Shown here: piece after piece, positions 19,200 through 27,654 of the stretch
Position numbering within the stretch: the first letter of the stretch is position 1
Layout of the letters: the number at the start of each line of letters is the position of its first letter
Source: Gaiellasilicea sp963784895
GTDB lineage: Bacteria; Actinomycetota; Thermoleophilia; Gaiellales; Gaiellaceae
DNA length: 64,000 nt
Direction: 5' to 3'
NCBI GenBank assembly: GCA_963784895.1
Contig: CAWATM010000003.1
Span: 1 to 64,000 of the forward strand
Position numbers and translations under genes: made by a program
Notes under the pieces: generated by a model
Told to the model about the DNA's origin: nothing
Seen by the model: only the letters and a program-made list of their open reading frames with translations
The model's database searches: none

Positions 19200-19293
19200 T
19201 GCCATGCGACGACGCGTGTGCTCCGCGTTGCGCCACGAGGCGGCGACCACCAAGACGGACATCCCAGATGGGAACCCACAAGGAGGGCAACAG

Positions 19294-20478
19294 ATGAAGA
19301 GAGCCATAGCGCTGGCACTCGTGGCCGGGATCGCGGCGGTTCTCGCGGCGACCGCGGTCGCGAGGCCGGATGTCGCCACTGAGGCGAACGCGCAGCAGGC
19401 CGTGAACTGCAACCAGACGCTGAAGATTGCGATCGTGACGCCGCTGACCGGCGGAGCGGGCTTCCTCGGCAACGCGCAGCTGAGCTGGGCGAAGTACGCG
19501 GTCAAGCGGCTCGCTCCCGGACTCGGGCTGAAGATCCAGCTGCTGACCGGCGACACGCCCGTCGAGCAAGGCCCGGCGCCCGCGCAGGCACTGGCCCAGA
19601 AGTACGTCGCAGACCAGAAGGTCGTCGCGGTGATCGGCCCGGCGACGTCGGGCGCCGTCGCGGCGACGAGCCAGACGTACTTCGCCGCCGGCGTGCCGCA
19701 CATCTCGCCGTCGGCAACGCGGACGTCGCTGACGAAGGGCACGCCGCGTGAAGGCACGCCCGGCTTCTTCCGGGTCGTTCCGGGCGACTTCATCCAGGGG
19801 CCGAGCGACGCCCGCTTCATGATCAGCAAGAACGCCCGGAAGGTCGTGATCATCGACTTCCAGGAGCCGTACTCCGTCGGCCTGGCCGACGCCGCACAGG
19901 CCGTCCTGCGGGCGAGGAACGTCGAGGTGATCCGGCTCTCCACGTCCGTGCGGACGACCGACTTCTCGTCCCTCGTGACGCGGACGCCGAGCGACGCGGA
20001 CTTCGTCTTCTTCCCGACGCAGCAGCCGCCGGACGCTCAGACGTTCGGCCAGCAGCTGATCGAGCAGGGCAAGCGGGCGAAGGTGTTCGGCGGCGACGGC
20101 GCGAACTCGCCGGCGCAGTTCAAGCTCCCCGGCTCGTTCGTGTCCAACTTCGCTCCGGACATCAGCGGCATCGCCACGTCGCGGGCGATCGTCAACGGCT
20201 GGAAGGCGGACAACCCGAGCTCGGAGCTCGAGTCGTTCGGGCCTCCGACCTACGGTGCCGTCCAGGTCGCGCTGCGCGCGGTCAAGGCGGCGTGCGTCGC
20301 GAACAACAACAGCCTGCCGAACCGGCGTGCGGTGCTGCGCAAGGTGAAGGGGGTGCGGATCAACAACTGGATCCTCGGCGGCAACTTCCGCTTCTCGACG
20401 AAGTCGAACGACCCGCTGAACGCGAAGTTCTACATCTTCGAGATCCAGTCGAACGGCACGTACAGGCTCGTCGGTTGA
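19294..20478 (+). CDS. livK: Branched-chain amino-acid type ABC transporter substrate-binding protein (second)
   Basis: 394 residues. A signal peptide 'MKRAIALALVAGIAAVLAAT' starts at ATG 19294, which is preceded by AAGGAGG; longer in-frame starts would mask the signal. The mature part has the periplasmic-binding fold of LivK ('LKIAIVTPLTGGAGFLGNAQ', 'AVIGPATSGAVAATSQTYFA', 'FRVVPGDFIQGPSDARFM'). It is a paralogue of the gene just before it but is expressed from its own promoter and followed by a terminator. It probably feeds LivHMGF downstream; ligands may be branched-chain or other amino acids, amides or urea. Confidence 0.88.
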   Translation: MKRAIALALVAGIAAVLAATAVARPDVATEANAQQAVNCNQTLKIAIVTPLTGGAGFLGNAQLSWAKYAVKRLAPGLGLKIQLLTGDTPVEQGPAPAQALAQKYVADQKVVAVIGPATSGAVAATSQTYFAAGVPHISPSATRTSLTKGTPREGTPGFFRVVPGDFIQGPSDARFMISKNARKVVIIDFQEPYSVGLADAAQAVLRARNVEVIRLSTSVRTTDFSSLVTRTPSDADFVFFPTQQPPDAQTFGQQLIEQGKRAKVFGGDGANSPAQFKLPGSFVSNFAPDISGIATSRAIVNGWKADNPSSELESFGPPTYGAVQVALRAVKAACVANNNSLPNRRAVLRKVKGVRINNWILGGNFRFSTKSNDPLNAKFYIFEIQSNGTYRLVG

Positions 20479-20496
20479 CGAGCTAGGCAACACAGC

Positions 20497-20534
20497 GAGC
20501 GGCCCGGCGACTCCGCCGGGCCGCTCCGTTTCTC
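20497..20534 (+). terminator. Rho-independent terminator after the binding-protein gene
   Basis: Perfect 13-bp stem (20497-20509 with 20514-20526), loop ACTC, then CGTTTCTC. It separates the abundant binding protein from the permease genes and may give partial read-through. Confidence 0.75.
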
Positions 20535-20558
20535 GGGACTTAGACTCACCCGGACCCC

Positions 20559-21482
20559 GTGGACACCTTCATCCAGCTCACGATCAACGGGTTCACGCTG
20601 GGGAGCGTCTACGCGTTGATCGCACTCGGCTACTCGCTCGTCTACGGGATCCTGAAGCTGCTCAACTTCGCTCACGGCGACGTCTTCATGGTCGGCTCGT
20701 TCATCGGCTTCGGGACGCTGCAGCTGCTGGGAGGCTCGGTCGACCCGAAGGTGCCGACGTGGCTGCTGCTGATCCTGATCACCCTCGCGGCGATGGCCGG
20801 CTGCGCGCTGCTCGGGGTCGCGATCGAGCGCTTCGCATACCGGCCGCTCCGCAACGCGCCGCGGATCGCGCCGTTGATCAGCGCCCTCGGCGTCTCGTTC
20901 TTCCTCGCCTACTCGATGCAGCTGATGTTCGGCTCCGAGCAGCGCGACTACGACGCCTTCTCGCTCTCGGGCGGGGCGCTCTTCTTCAACGGGTTCGACA
21001 TCGGCAACGTGCGCGTGCCGCTGTTGCGGATCGTGATCGTCGCGTCGGCGTTCGCGCTGATGATCGTGCTCTGGCTGCTCGTGACGCGTACACGGATGGG
21101 CAAGGCGATGCGGGCGACCTCGTACGACCGCGAGGCCGCCTCGATGATGGGGATCGACGTCGATCGCGTGATCGTGTTCGCGTTCGTGCTCGGCTCCGCG
21201 CTCGCGGGCGCCGCCGGCGTGATGTTCGCGCTGCGCGCGCCGACCGACGTCGCGATCGGCTTCCTCGCCGGGCTGAAGGGGTTCACGGCGGCGGTGATCG
21301 GCGGGATCGGCTCGATTCCGGGCGCGATGGCCGGCGGGCTGATCCTCGGCTTCGCCGAGGCGTTCACGCAGGGCTACATCTCGACGCGCTGGTCCGACCT
21401 GCTCGTGTTCGTGATCCTGATCGCCTTCATGCTCTTCCGGCCGCAGGGTCTCTTCGGGAAACCGGACATCAGGAAGGTCTGA
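20559..21482 (+). CDS. livH: Branched-chain amino-acid type ABC transporter permease LivH
   Basis: 307 residues with about eight membrane helices. It begins 'MDTFIQLTINGFTLGSVYAL', the classic LivH N terminus, and contains 'YGILKLLNFAHGDVFMVGSF'. The EAA-like loop is near 'VIGGIGSIPGAMAGGLILGF' (about residue 250). GTG start at 20559. It is followed immediately by livM (stop and start adjoin at 21482/21483). It forms one half of the inner-membrane channel. Confidence 0.92.
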   Translation: MDTFIQLTINGFTLGSVYALIALGYSLVYGILKLLNFAHGDVFMVGSFIGFGTLQLLGGSVDPKVPTWLLLILITLAAMAGCALLGVAIERFAYRPLRNAPRIAPLISALGVSFFLAYSMQLMFGSEQRDYDAFSLSGGALFFNGFDIGNVRVPLLRIVIVASAFALMIVLWLLVTRTRMGKAMRATSYDREAASMMGIDVDRVIVFAFVLGSALAGAAGVMFALRAPTDVAIGFLAGLKGFTAAVIGGIGSIPGAMAGGLILGFAEAFTQGYISTRWSDLLVFVILIAFMLFRPQGLFGKPDIRKV

Positions 21483-22979
21483 GTGCCCGACGAGACCCAC
21501 AGCCAGTACGAGGAGGCGGTGCCGGGCGCGTCGGGGACGGCCGGGCCGCGGATCGGCCAGGACGAGTGGGTCGCGCGCGCGGCCGAGCGGCGCGGAGGCC
21601 GGGGCGGCTGGCTCGGCACGCTCGAAGAGCGCCTGCGCGTCGTGCCGTGGTGGGCCTGGCTCGTCCTTTTCGTCGCGGTCGTGGCCGCCTTGCCGATCTT
21701 CTTCGAGAGCGGGTACGTGCGCCGCGTCGCCTTCGACACGGTCATCTTCATGCTGCTTGCGCTCGGGCTCAACATCGTCGTCGGCTGGGGCGGGCTGCTC
21801 GACCTCGGCTACGTCGCGTTCTACGGCGTCGGTGCCTACACCTACGCGTTCCTGAGCGCCGACCGCTACGACCTCCATCTGCCGGTTTTCGTCTCGATCC
21901 CGCTCGCGGCCGTCATCGGCGGCGTCGTCGGGCTGCTGGTCGGCCTCCCGTCACGACGTCTCGTCGGCGACTACCTCGCGATCGTGACGCTGTTCTTCTT
22001 CCAGATCTTTCTGACCGTCTCGAACAACAGCGAGAGCATCTTCGGCAGGAATGTCGCCGGCGGGCCGAACGGGATCCTCAACGTCGAGCCGCTCTCGATC
22101 TTCGGCCGCGTGCTGCCCGTCTCGAACGAGGGCATCTTCAACGTCTCCTACCTCTACGTCGCGCTGGCCTTCTTCGTCGTCGTCTTCGTCCTGCTGCGCT
22201 TCATCAACGCGTCGCGCACCGGACGCGCCTGGCGCTCGTTGCGGGAGGACGCGCTCGCAGCGGAGCTGATGGGCATGCCCGTCAACTGGCTGAAGCTGAC
22301 CGCCTTCGCCTTCGGCGCTGGCACCGCGGCCCTGACGGGGACGCTCGTGACGGCGCTGAACGGCAGCGTCTTTCCCCAGACGTTCGAGTTCCCGCTCCTG
22401 ATCACGATCTACACGATGGTGATCCTCGGCGGCGCCGGCAGCCAGGCGGGGGTCGTGATCGGCGCGATCGGGATCAGCGTCCTGCTCGAGTTGCTGCGCG
22501 AGCCCGGCGACTCCCGCTTCCTCTTCTACGCGGTCGTCCTCGCCGGGCTGATCGGCGCGCTCCGCTTCTCGCGCCGGCTCGCGTTCGTGCTCGCCGGTAC
22601 GGTCGTCTTCGGCTTCGCCCTTCGGGTTGTGGCCGAGGCGATCGACGACGGCTGGACCGCGGGCGTGGCGAGCGGTGGCGGACGGCTCGGCGACTGGGCG
22701 ACCAACTGGGTCGTCGTCCCGAGCGATCTCGCCGGCTGGGTGACGCCGGTCTCCTACATCGGCCTCGTCGCCGCGGTCCTGCTCCTGACCGTCGTGACCG
22801 GTCGGACGCGGCTCGTGCTCTTGGTGCCGACCCTCTATCTGGGTGCGTTCGTCTGGGAGAACGTGATGCTGGCGAAGCCGGAGCCGACGCGGTTCGTCGT
22901 CCTCGGCGCGATCCTGATCGCGGTGATGATCGCGCGCCCGGAGGGCATTCTCGGCGAGAAGCGCGTGGAGATCATCTGA
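21483..22979 (+). CDS. livM: Branched-chain amino-acid type ABC transporter permease LivM, extended
   Basis: 498 residues, longer than the usual 300-420. Residues 1-55 are a hydrophilic extension rich in Glu/Gly/Arg. The LivM core follows with 'LGLNIVVGWGGLLDLGYVAF' near 95 and 'FVTALNGSVFPQTFEFPLLI'-like EAA region near 290. After about residue 360 there are three or four extra hydrophobic helices ending 'MIARPEGILGEKRVEII'. GTG start directly after livH. It pairs with LivH as the transmembrane channel; the role of the extensions is unknown. Confidence 0.88.
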   Translation: MPDETHSQYEEAVPGASGTAGPRIGQDEWVARAAERRGGRGGWLGTLEERLRVVPWWAWLVLFVAVVAALPIFFESGYVRRVAFDTVIFMLLALGLNIVVGWGGLLDLGYVAFYGVGAYTYAFLSADRYDLHLPVFVSIPLAAVIGGVVGLLVGLPSRRLVGDYLAIVTLFFFQIFLTVSNNSESIFGRNVAGGPNGILNVEPLSIFGRVLPVSNEGIFNVSYLYVALAFFVVVFVLLRFINASRTGRAWRSLREDALAAELMGMPVNWLKLTAFAFGAGTAALTGTLVTALNGSVFPQTFEFPLLITIYTMVILGGAGSQAGVVIGAIGISVLLELLREPGDSRFLFYAVVLAGLIGALRFSRRLAFVLAGTVVFGFALRVVAEAIDDGWTAGVASGGGRLGDWATNWVVVPSDLAGWVTPVSYIGLVAAVLLLTVVTGRTRLVLLVPTLYLGAFVWENVMLAKPEPTRFVVLGAILIAVMIARPEGILGEKRVEII

Positions 22980-22981
22980 GC

Positions 22982-23776
22982 ATGGACGCGCCGAGCCTGC
23001 TCGAGCTGCGCGGCGTCTCGATGGCCTTCGGGGGCCTCTGGGTGATCGACGGGCTCGACCTCGACGTGCGCGAGGGCGAGATCGTCAGCGTGATCGGCCC
23101 GAACGGCGCCGGCAAGACGACGCTCTTCAACCTCGTCACGGGGATCTACGAGCCGGCGCAGGGCGAGATCCGCTTCGAGGGCCAGAGCATCGTCGGCCTC
23201 GAGCCGCACCAGATCACCAAGCGCGGGATCGCGCGCACGTTCCAGACGCTGCGGCTGTTCCTGAACATGAGCGTGCGCGAGAACGTGATGGCGGCGGCGT
23301 ACGGGCACACGAAGGCGGGCGTCTTTCGCGCGATGGTGCGGACGCCGGGCCAGCGGCGCGAGGAGCGGGAGATCCGCGAGCTCGCCGAGCGGCGGCTCGC
23401 CTTCTTCGGCGACCGGCTGATGGGCTACCGCTGGGACCAGCCCGCCTACAGCCTCTCCTACGCGAACAGGCGCAGGCTGGAGATCGCGCGCGCGACCGCG
23501 ACCAACCCGCGCCTGCTCCTGCTCGACGAGCCCGCGGCCGGGATGAACCCGGTCGAGACGCACGAGATCACCGAGCTGATCGCGAAGCTGCGCACCGAGG
23601 GCGGCTACACGATCCTCGTGATCGAGCACGACATGCACGTCGTCGAGGGGATCTCGGACCGGGTGATCGCGCTCGACCACGGCGTCAAGATCGCGGAGGG
23701 GTCGTTCCACGAGGTCGCGACCGACCCCCGTGTCGTCGAGGCGTATCTCGGCACGAAGACGGCGGAGCGGAAATGA
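22982..23776 (+). CDS. livG: Branched-chain amino-acid type ABC transporter ATP-binding protein LivG
   Basis: 264 residues. Walker A 'GPNGAGKTTLF' is near residue 41, and the Q-loop region contains 'IARTFQTLRLFLNMSVREN'. The signature is 'YSLSYANRRRLEIARA' in place of the common LSGGQ, as is normal in LivG, and Walker B is 'LLLLDEPAAGMNP'. ATG 22982 lies two bases after the livM stop. The last four bases overlap livF (ATGA). Confidence 0.92.
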   Translation: MDAPSLLELRGVSMAFGGLWVIDGLDLDVREGEIVSVIGPNGAGKTTLFNLVTGIYEPAQGEIRFEGQSIVGLEPHQITKRGIARTFQTLRLFLNMSVRENVMAAAYGHTKAGVFRAMVRTPGQRREEREIRELAERRLAFFGDRLMGYRWDQPAYSLSYANRRRLEIARATATNPRLLLLDEPAAGMNPVETHEITELIAKLRTEGGYTILVIEHDMHVVEGISDRVIALDHGVKIAEGSFHEVATDPRVVEAYLGTKTAERK

Positions 23777-24507
23777 GCGAGACGTCTGCGGGTCCCGAGC
23801 CGCTGCTCCGCCTCGCAGGGATCAACACCTACTACGGCCTGATCCACATCCTCCAGGACGTCGAGCTCGAGGTCGGCGAGGGCGAGCTCGTCTCGTTGCT
23901 CGGAGGGAATGCGTCCGGCAAGTCGACGACGCTGAAGACGATCCTCGGGATCGTGCGGCCGCACACGGGTACCGTCACCTTCGACCGGGAGGACGTCACC
24001 AACCGCTCGACCAGCCACCGGATCGGCCGCGGAATGGCGATCGTGCCCGAGAACCGGCGGCTCTTCGGACCGATGACAGTGCTCGAGAACCTGGAGATGG
24101 GCGCCTACCTGAACCGCGACGGCAGGGGCCGCAAGGACGACTTCGACCGCGTCTACTCGCTCTTTCCGCTCGTCTACGAGCGGCGCTCGCAGCTCGCCGG
24201 GACGCTCTCGGGGGGCGAGCAGCAGATGGTGGCGATGGGCCGCGCGCTGATGAGCCATCCGAAGCTGCTGCTGATGGACGAGCCCTCGATGGGGCTGGCG
24301 CCGATCCTCGTCGAGCGGAGCTTCGAGATCATCCAGCAGGTGCACGAGTCCGGCGTCGCGATGCTCGTCGTCGAGCAGAACGCGAACATGGCGCTCTCGG
24401 TCGCCGACCGCGGCTACGTCCTTTCGACCGGCCGCGTCGTCCTCCAGGGCAACGCCGACGCGTTGCGCGAGAACGAGGATCTGCGGAAGGCCTACCTTGG
24501 CCGTTGA
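23773..24507 (+). CDS. livF: Branched-chain amino-acid type ABC transporter ATP-binding protein LivF
   Basis: 244 residues. It begins the ABC domain at 'LLRLAGINTYYGLIHILQDV', Walker A is 'LGGNASGKSTTLKTI' near 43, the signature is 'GTLSGGEQQMVAMGRALM' near 143, and Walker B is 'LLLMDEPSMGLAPILVE'. It forms the ATPase heterodimer with LivG. Its 3' end overlaps the TTG start of the PLP enzyme, which therefore belongs to the same operon. Confidence 0.92.
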   Translation: MSETSAGPEPLLRLAGINTYYGLIHILQDVELEVGEGELVSLLGGNASGKSTTLKTILGIVRPHTGTVTFDREDVTNRSTSHRIGRGMAIVPENRRLFGPMTVLENLEMGAYLNRDGRGRKDDFDRVYSLFPLVYERRSQLAGTLSGGEQQMVAMGRALMSHPKLLLMDEPSMGLAPILVERSFEIIQQVHESGVAMLVVEQNANMALSVADRGYVLSTGRVVLQGNADALRENEDLRKAYLGR

Positions 24508-25672
24508 GGACCGGTCCGGGGCGAGAGACGATTCTGACACCGTGTCAGAGACGAGTCTGACACCGGCCCTCGTCGGTGCAGCTGTCCGGGGCAGGTTCCC
24601 GGTCTTCCGCGACAAGATCTACGTCAACTCCTGCTCGCAGGGAGCTCTCTCGGACGCCGTTCGCGGCGCCTACGAGGAGTACCTCGACGGCTGGGACGCC
24701 AACGGCGCCGAGTGGGGGCACTGGGTCGAGCGCTCCGAGGCGATCCGCGGCCGCTTCGCCGACCTCCTCTCGGTGCAGTCGGACGAGGTCGCGATCCAGA
24801 CCTCGGTCTCGGCCGCCGTCAGCGCGCTCGTCTCCGCACTCGACTTCCGCGGCGACCGCAACCGGATCGTCATCTCCGAGAACGAGTTCCCGACCGTCGG
24901 TCAGATCGCGCATGCCCAGGAGCTGCGCGGCGCCGAGGTCGTCCAGGTCGAGCCCGAGCCCGAGGCGTACGCGGCCGCGGTCGACGAGCGGACCGCGCTC
25001 GTTTGCTCGACGTTCGTCTCCTTTCGCACCGGCAAGGTGCACGACGTCGCTGCGATCCGCGAGATCGCGCGCGAGCACGGGGCGCTCATGCTCGTCGACG
25101 CCTACCAGGGAGCGGGCGCGCTGCCGCTTCACGCTGCAGACGTCGCGGACGTCGTCGTCGGCGGTACGGTCAAGTACCTGCTCGCGTCGGCGGGTCTCGC
25201 GTACATGTACGTCGGCGACGAGGTGCGCAGCCGGCTGCCGACGCAGACCGGCTGGTTCGCGGACGAGAACATCTTCGAGATGCAAATCGCCAGCTACCGC
25301 CCGCACCCCACCGCGCGCCGGTACGACGCCGGCACGCCGCCGGTACCGAGCATTTACGGCGGCCTCGCGGGCATCGATCTGATCCTGAAGGCGGGGGTGC
25401 CGGCGATCCAGGAGCACGTGCGCGGCCTCGTCGAGCGCTTCCTGGCAGGGCTCGACGAGCTCGGCGCGACAGTGGCCGCGCGTCCGGGCGGCCCGCTCGT
25501 CTGCGTCCGCTCCACCGACGCCCCAGCGCTCGTCGACTCGCTCGCGGCGGAGAGCATCGTCGCGTCGGAACGGGACTCGAGCCTCCGCATCTCCCTGCAC
25601 CTCTACAACACCGGCGAGGACGTCGACGCCGTGCTCGCAGCTCTGCGGCACCACCGGCAGCTGTTGCTCTAG
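24497..25672 (+). CDS. Class V aminotransferase-fold PLP enzyme
   Basis: 391 residues of the cysteine desulfurase/selenocysteine lyase-like class V fold. 'VNSCSQGALSDAVRGAYEEY' near 42 is the N-terminal substrate segment. 'LMLVDAYQGAGALPLHA' near 195 holds the PLP-binding Asp, and 'VVGGTVKYLLASAGLAYMYV' near 217 holds the Schiff-base Lys. Substrate unknown; the position after the Liv genes suggests catabolism of an imported amino compound. TTG 24497 has GGAAGG six bases upstream. GTG 24542, within a palindrome, is an alternative start with no clear ribosome site. Confidence 0.8.
   Translation: MAVEDRSGARDDSDTVSETSLTPALVGAAVRGRFPVFRDKIYVNSCSQGALSDAVRGAYEEYLDGWDANGAEWGHWVERSEAIRGRFADLLSVQSDEVAIQTSVSAAVSALVSALDFRGDRNRIVISENEFPTVGQIAHAQELRGAEVVQVEPEPEAYAAAVDERTALVCSTFVSFRTGKVHDVAAIREIAREHGALMLVDAYQGAGALPLHAADVADVVVGGTVKYLLASAGLAYMYVGDEVRSRLPTQTGWFADENIFEMQIASYRPHPTARRYDAGTPPVPSIYGGLAGIDLILKAGVPAIQEHVRGLVERFLAGLDELGATVAARPGGPLVCVRSTDAPALVDSLAAESIVASERDSSLRISLHLYNTGEDVDAVLAALRHHRQLLL
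24533..24549. repeat. 17-bp palindrome TCTGACAC-C-GTGTCAGA
   Basis: A perfect 8+1+8 inverted repeat near the start of the PLP enzyme gene. The half TCTGACACCG recurs at 24556-24565. It may be an operator for this gene, or a dispersed short repeat that became part of the N-terminal codons. Confidence 0.4.
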
Positions 25673-25709
25673 CCGGAGGATCAGCAGGCCCGGTCGCGAA
25701 GAGAGCGCG

Positions 25710-26339
25710 ATGTCCCGAGACCTCTCGCAGAATGAACGACGGCTGGCCGCGCTCGCCGCAATCGGGCTGCTCTGGGGAGCCTTCCTGATCGCGATCGGCC
25801 TCTCACCGCTGCTCGTCGCCTTCGTTCTCGGCGGTGCGCTGCTGCTGGCCACCGCTCACCTGCAGAGAGAGGAGCTGGCGCCGCACATCCGTACGGCTCG
25901 CGGTCGTGCGGTCGCGCTGCTGTCGCGGAGGCGGGAATCGCCCCGCCGGGCGCGGCGGCTGAACAGAAAGGCGGTCGAGCTGCGCGGCCAGGGTCGGCTC
26001 GAGGACGCCGTCGAGCCGATCGAAGAGGCGCTCGAGATCTTTCGCCGGGTCGGCGATCGCCGCGGCGAGGCGGTGACCCTGAATCGGCTCGGTCTGACGC
26101 AGGCGCAGATCGGAGACGAGGCCGGCGCGCTCGACTCCTACGAGACCGCCGTCGCGATCCTCACCGAGCTCGGCGACAGCCACGGCGCCGGCCGCGTGCT
26201 CGCGAACCTCGGTGCGCTACAGCGCGGCCAGGGTGACGAGGAGCAGGCGCGGGCGACGTGGATCGACGCGCTCGAGCGGCTCGAGCCCGGCTCGCCCGAG
26301 CACGACCGCACAGCGCAACAACTCCGGGTGGCGAGCTAG
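25710..26339 (+). CDS. Membrane-anchored tetratricopeptide-repeat protein
   Basis: 209 residues. Two adjoining hydrophobic helices are at about 15-50, then a basic stretch, then two to three TPR units ('EDAVEPIEEALEIFRRVGDR', 'AGALDSYETAVAILTELGDS', 'EEQARATWIDALERLEPGSP'). TPR domains are protein-binding scaffolds; the partner is unknown. The helical hairpin places the repeats on the cytoplasmic face or outside depending on topology. It ends in a 4-base overlap with the convergent PPOX-type gene. Confidence 0.75.
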   Translation: MSRDLSQNERRLAALAAIGLLWGAFLIAIGLSPLLVAFVLGGALLLATAHLQREELAPHIRTARGRAVALLSRRRESPRRARRLNRKAVELRGQGRLEDAVEPIEEALEIFRRVGDRRGEAVTLNRLGLTQAQIGDEAGALDSYETAVAILTELGDSHGAGRVLANLGALQRGQGDEEQARATWIDALERLEPGSPEHDRTAQQLRVAS

Positions 26340-26929
26340 GACTCGTTCGCCGGATCGCCCGCCGGGAGGACATCGCGCGCCCACTCGCGCCGCTTCCACT
26401 CCGGCACCGGCGGCTCGCCGTCCGCGCGGGGCGTGAAGCGCGAGCGCTCGACCAGCTCGAGCTTGTGGATGTAGCGGGGACAGTTGGGGTAGACCCGCCT
26501 CGCCTCGACGCGGACGACAGCCTGCGCCCGCTCGTACTCGCCGAGGAGTGGGTCGGCCTCGTCGACCGTCGCGATCCCGTCCAGCCGCAGCCGCTTCTGG
26601 CCGTCGAAGTCGAGAAACAGCAGCCCGACCCGCGGGTTCAGGCTCAGGTTCCCGAGCGAGAGGAACATGCCGTTGCCGTCGTAGACCGGGAACGCCAGCG
26701 TTCGCTCGTCCAGGACGCGGACGAAGCCGGGATCGCCCCCCTTGTACGAGCAGGTCGGAAAGCCGTCCGCGTCGGCGGTCGCCAGGAAGAACATGTCGCG
26801 GGCTTCGATGAAGGCGCGGTCGCCGCCGTCGATCGTGTCGCGCACCTTCACCTCCTCGATCCGGTCGGCGAGGCGGCGCGTGTCGAAGCGGTCCTGCCAG
26901 CGGCGGCTGGCGTCGTGGTAGATGCTCAT
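26336..26929 (-). CDS. Pyridoxamine 5'-phosphate oxidase-like flavin protein
   Basis: 197 residues with the split-barrel FMN-binding fold: 'FIEARDMFFLATADADGFPT' near 38, 'RTLAFPVYDGNGMFLSLGNL' near 77, 'NPRVGLLFLDFDGQKRLRLD' near 99. The C-terminal 'PNCPRYIHKLEL' is found in a group of PPOX proteins that often bind F420 or FMN. The substrate is unknown. The start at ATG 26929 is preferred over longer frames because the divergent SGNH gene begins ten bases away. Confidence 0.8.
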   Translation of the reverse strand: MSIYHDASRRWQDRFDTRRLADRIEEVKVRDTIDGGDRAFIEARDMFFLATADADGFPTCSYKGGDPGFVRVLDERTLAFPVYDGNGMFLSLGNLSLNPRVGLLFLDFDGQKRLRLDGIATVDEADPLLGEYERAQAVVRVEARRVYPNCPRYIHKLELVERSRFTPRADGEPPVPEWKRREWARDVLPAGDPANES

Positions 26930-26938
26930 GCGCAGATC

Positions 26939-27490
26939 ATGAGCGCCGAAGACCGGGAAATCCACGTCGCCGCGATCGGCGACTCGATCACCGCGGGATC
27001 GCCGTGGGACGATGACCCGGAGGTCGGCTGGCCGGCCGCGGCCGCCGCTGCCGACTCACGGCTGCGCTTCGCCGTCCGCGCCGTCTACGGCAAGCGCACC
27101 GACGAGATCGCGTCCTGGCTGGAGGAGGCGGCCGACGGGGCGGACGTGCTCGTCGTCCAGGGCGGGATCAACGACATCGCCCAGAGTCGGCCGGTTGTGG
27201 ACGCGGCACAGAACCTCGACACCATGATCCGGCGAGGCCAGGAGCTCGGCCTGCGCGTCGCCGTCGCGAACGTGCTTCCCTGGAACAACGGCTGGCCCGG
27301 GGCGGAGACGCCGATCCGCGAGCTGAACAGGTTGATTGAGGCGCTTGGCGTGCCCGTACTCCTCTTCCACGAGACGTTGGAGGACCCGGAGCGGCCGGGC
27401 CGGATGCGGGAGGAGTGGACGTCCGACGGCGACCATCCGTCGGTCGAGGGCTACCGACGCCTCGGCGAGCTAGCCTTTCGCCTCCCATGA
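26939..27490 (+). CDS. SGNH/GDSL-type hydrolase
   Basis: 183 residues. Block I 'IGDSITAGSPW' (Ser near residue 16), block III 'VVQGGINDIA' (Asn near 77) and block V 'DGDHPSVEGYRRL' (Asp, His near 168-171) form the SGNH catalytic set, with the oxyanion Gly likely in the region between. No signal peptide is seen, so it is cytoplasmic. It is an esterase or lipase of unknown substrate. Structured element copy B starts two bases after its stop. Confidence 0.85.
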   Translation: MSAEDREIHVAAIGDSITAGSPWDDDPEVGWPAAAAAADSRLRFAVRAVYGKRTDEIASWLEEAADGADVLVVQGGINDIAQSRPVVDAAQNLDTMIRRGQELGLRVAVANVLPWNNGWPGAETPIRELNRLIEALGVPVLLFHETLEDPERPGRMREEWTSDGDHPSVEGYRRLGELAFRLP

Positions 27491-27492
27491 CA

Positions 27493-27654
27493 AGACCTGC
27501 TTCCGCCATGACGCTCGAGCCGCCGGAGCGCACTGGACGGCGCTCTGCGGCGTCCTCAGTCGCGTCCGTGCTACCGCACGGACGCTCCTTGCGTCCTTGC
27601 AGCGCACTCGTCCAGCACACTCCGGCGGCGGAGCGACATGACGGAAGCAGGCCT
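27493..27654 (+). repeat. Structured palindromic element, copy B
   Basis: A 162-base imperfect palindrome. The outer arms are AGACCTGCTTCCGCCATGACG and a complement differing at a few places, ending at 27654 inside the next coding region. Middle arms are CCGCCGGAG.GC.CTGGACG type. The apical stem is GCGTCCGTGC with GCACGGACGC. Core direct repeats GCGTCCT are at 27550 and 27591, 41 bases apart. The arms share no primary sequence with copies A and C, yet keep pairing. The ATG at 27638 of the amidinotransferase is inside the 3' outer arm. Confidence 0.8.
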
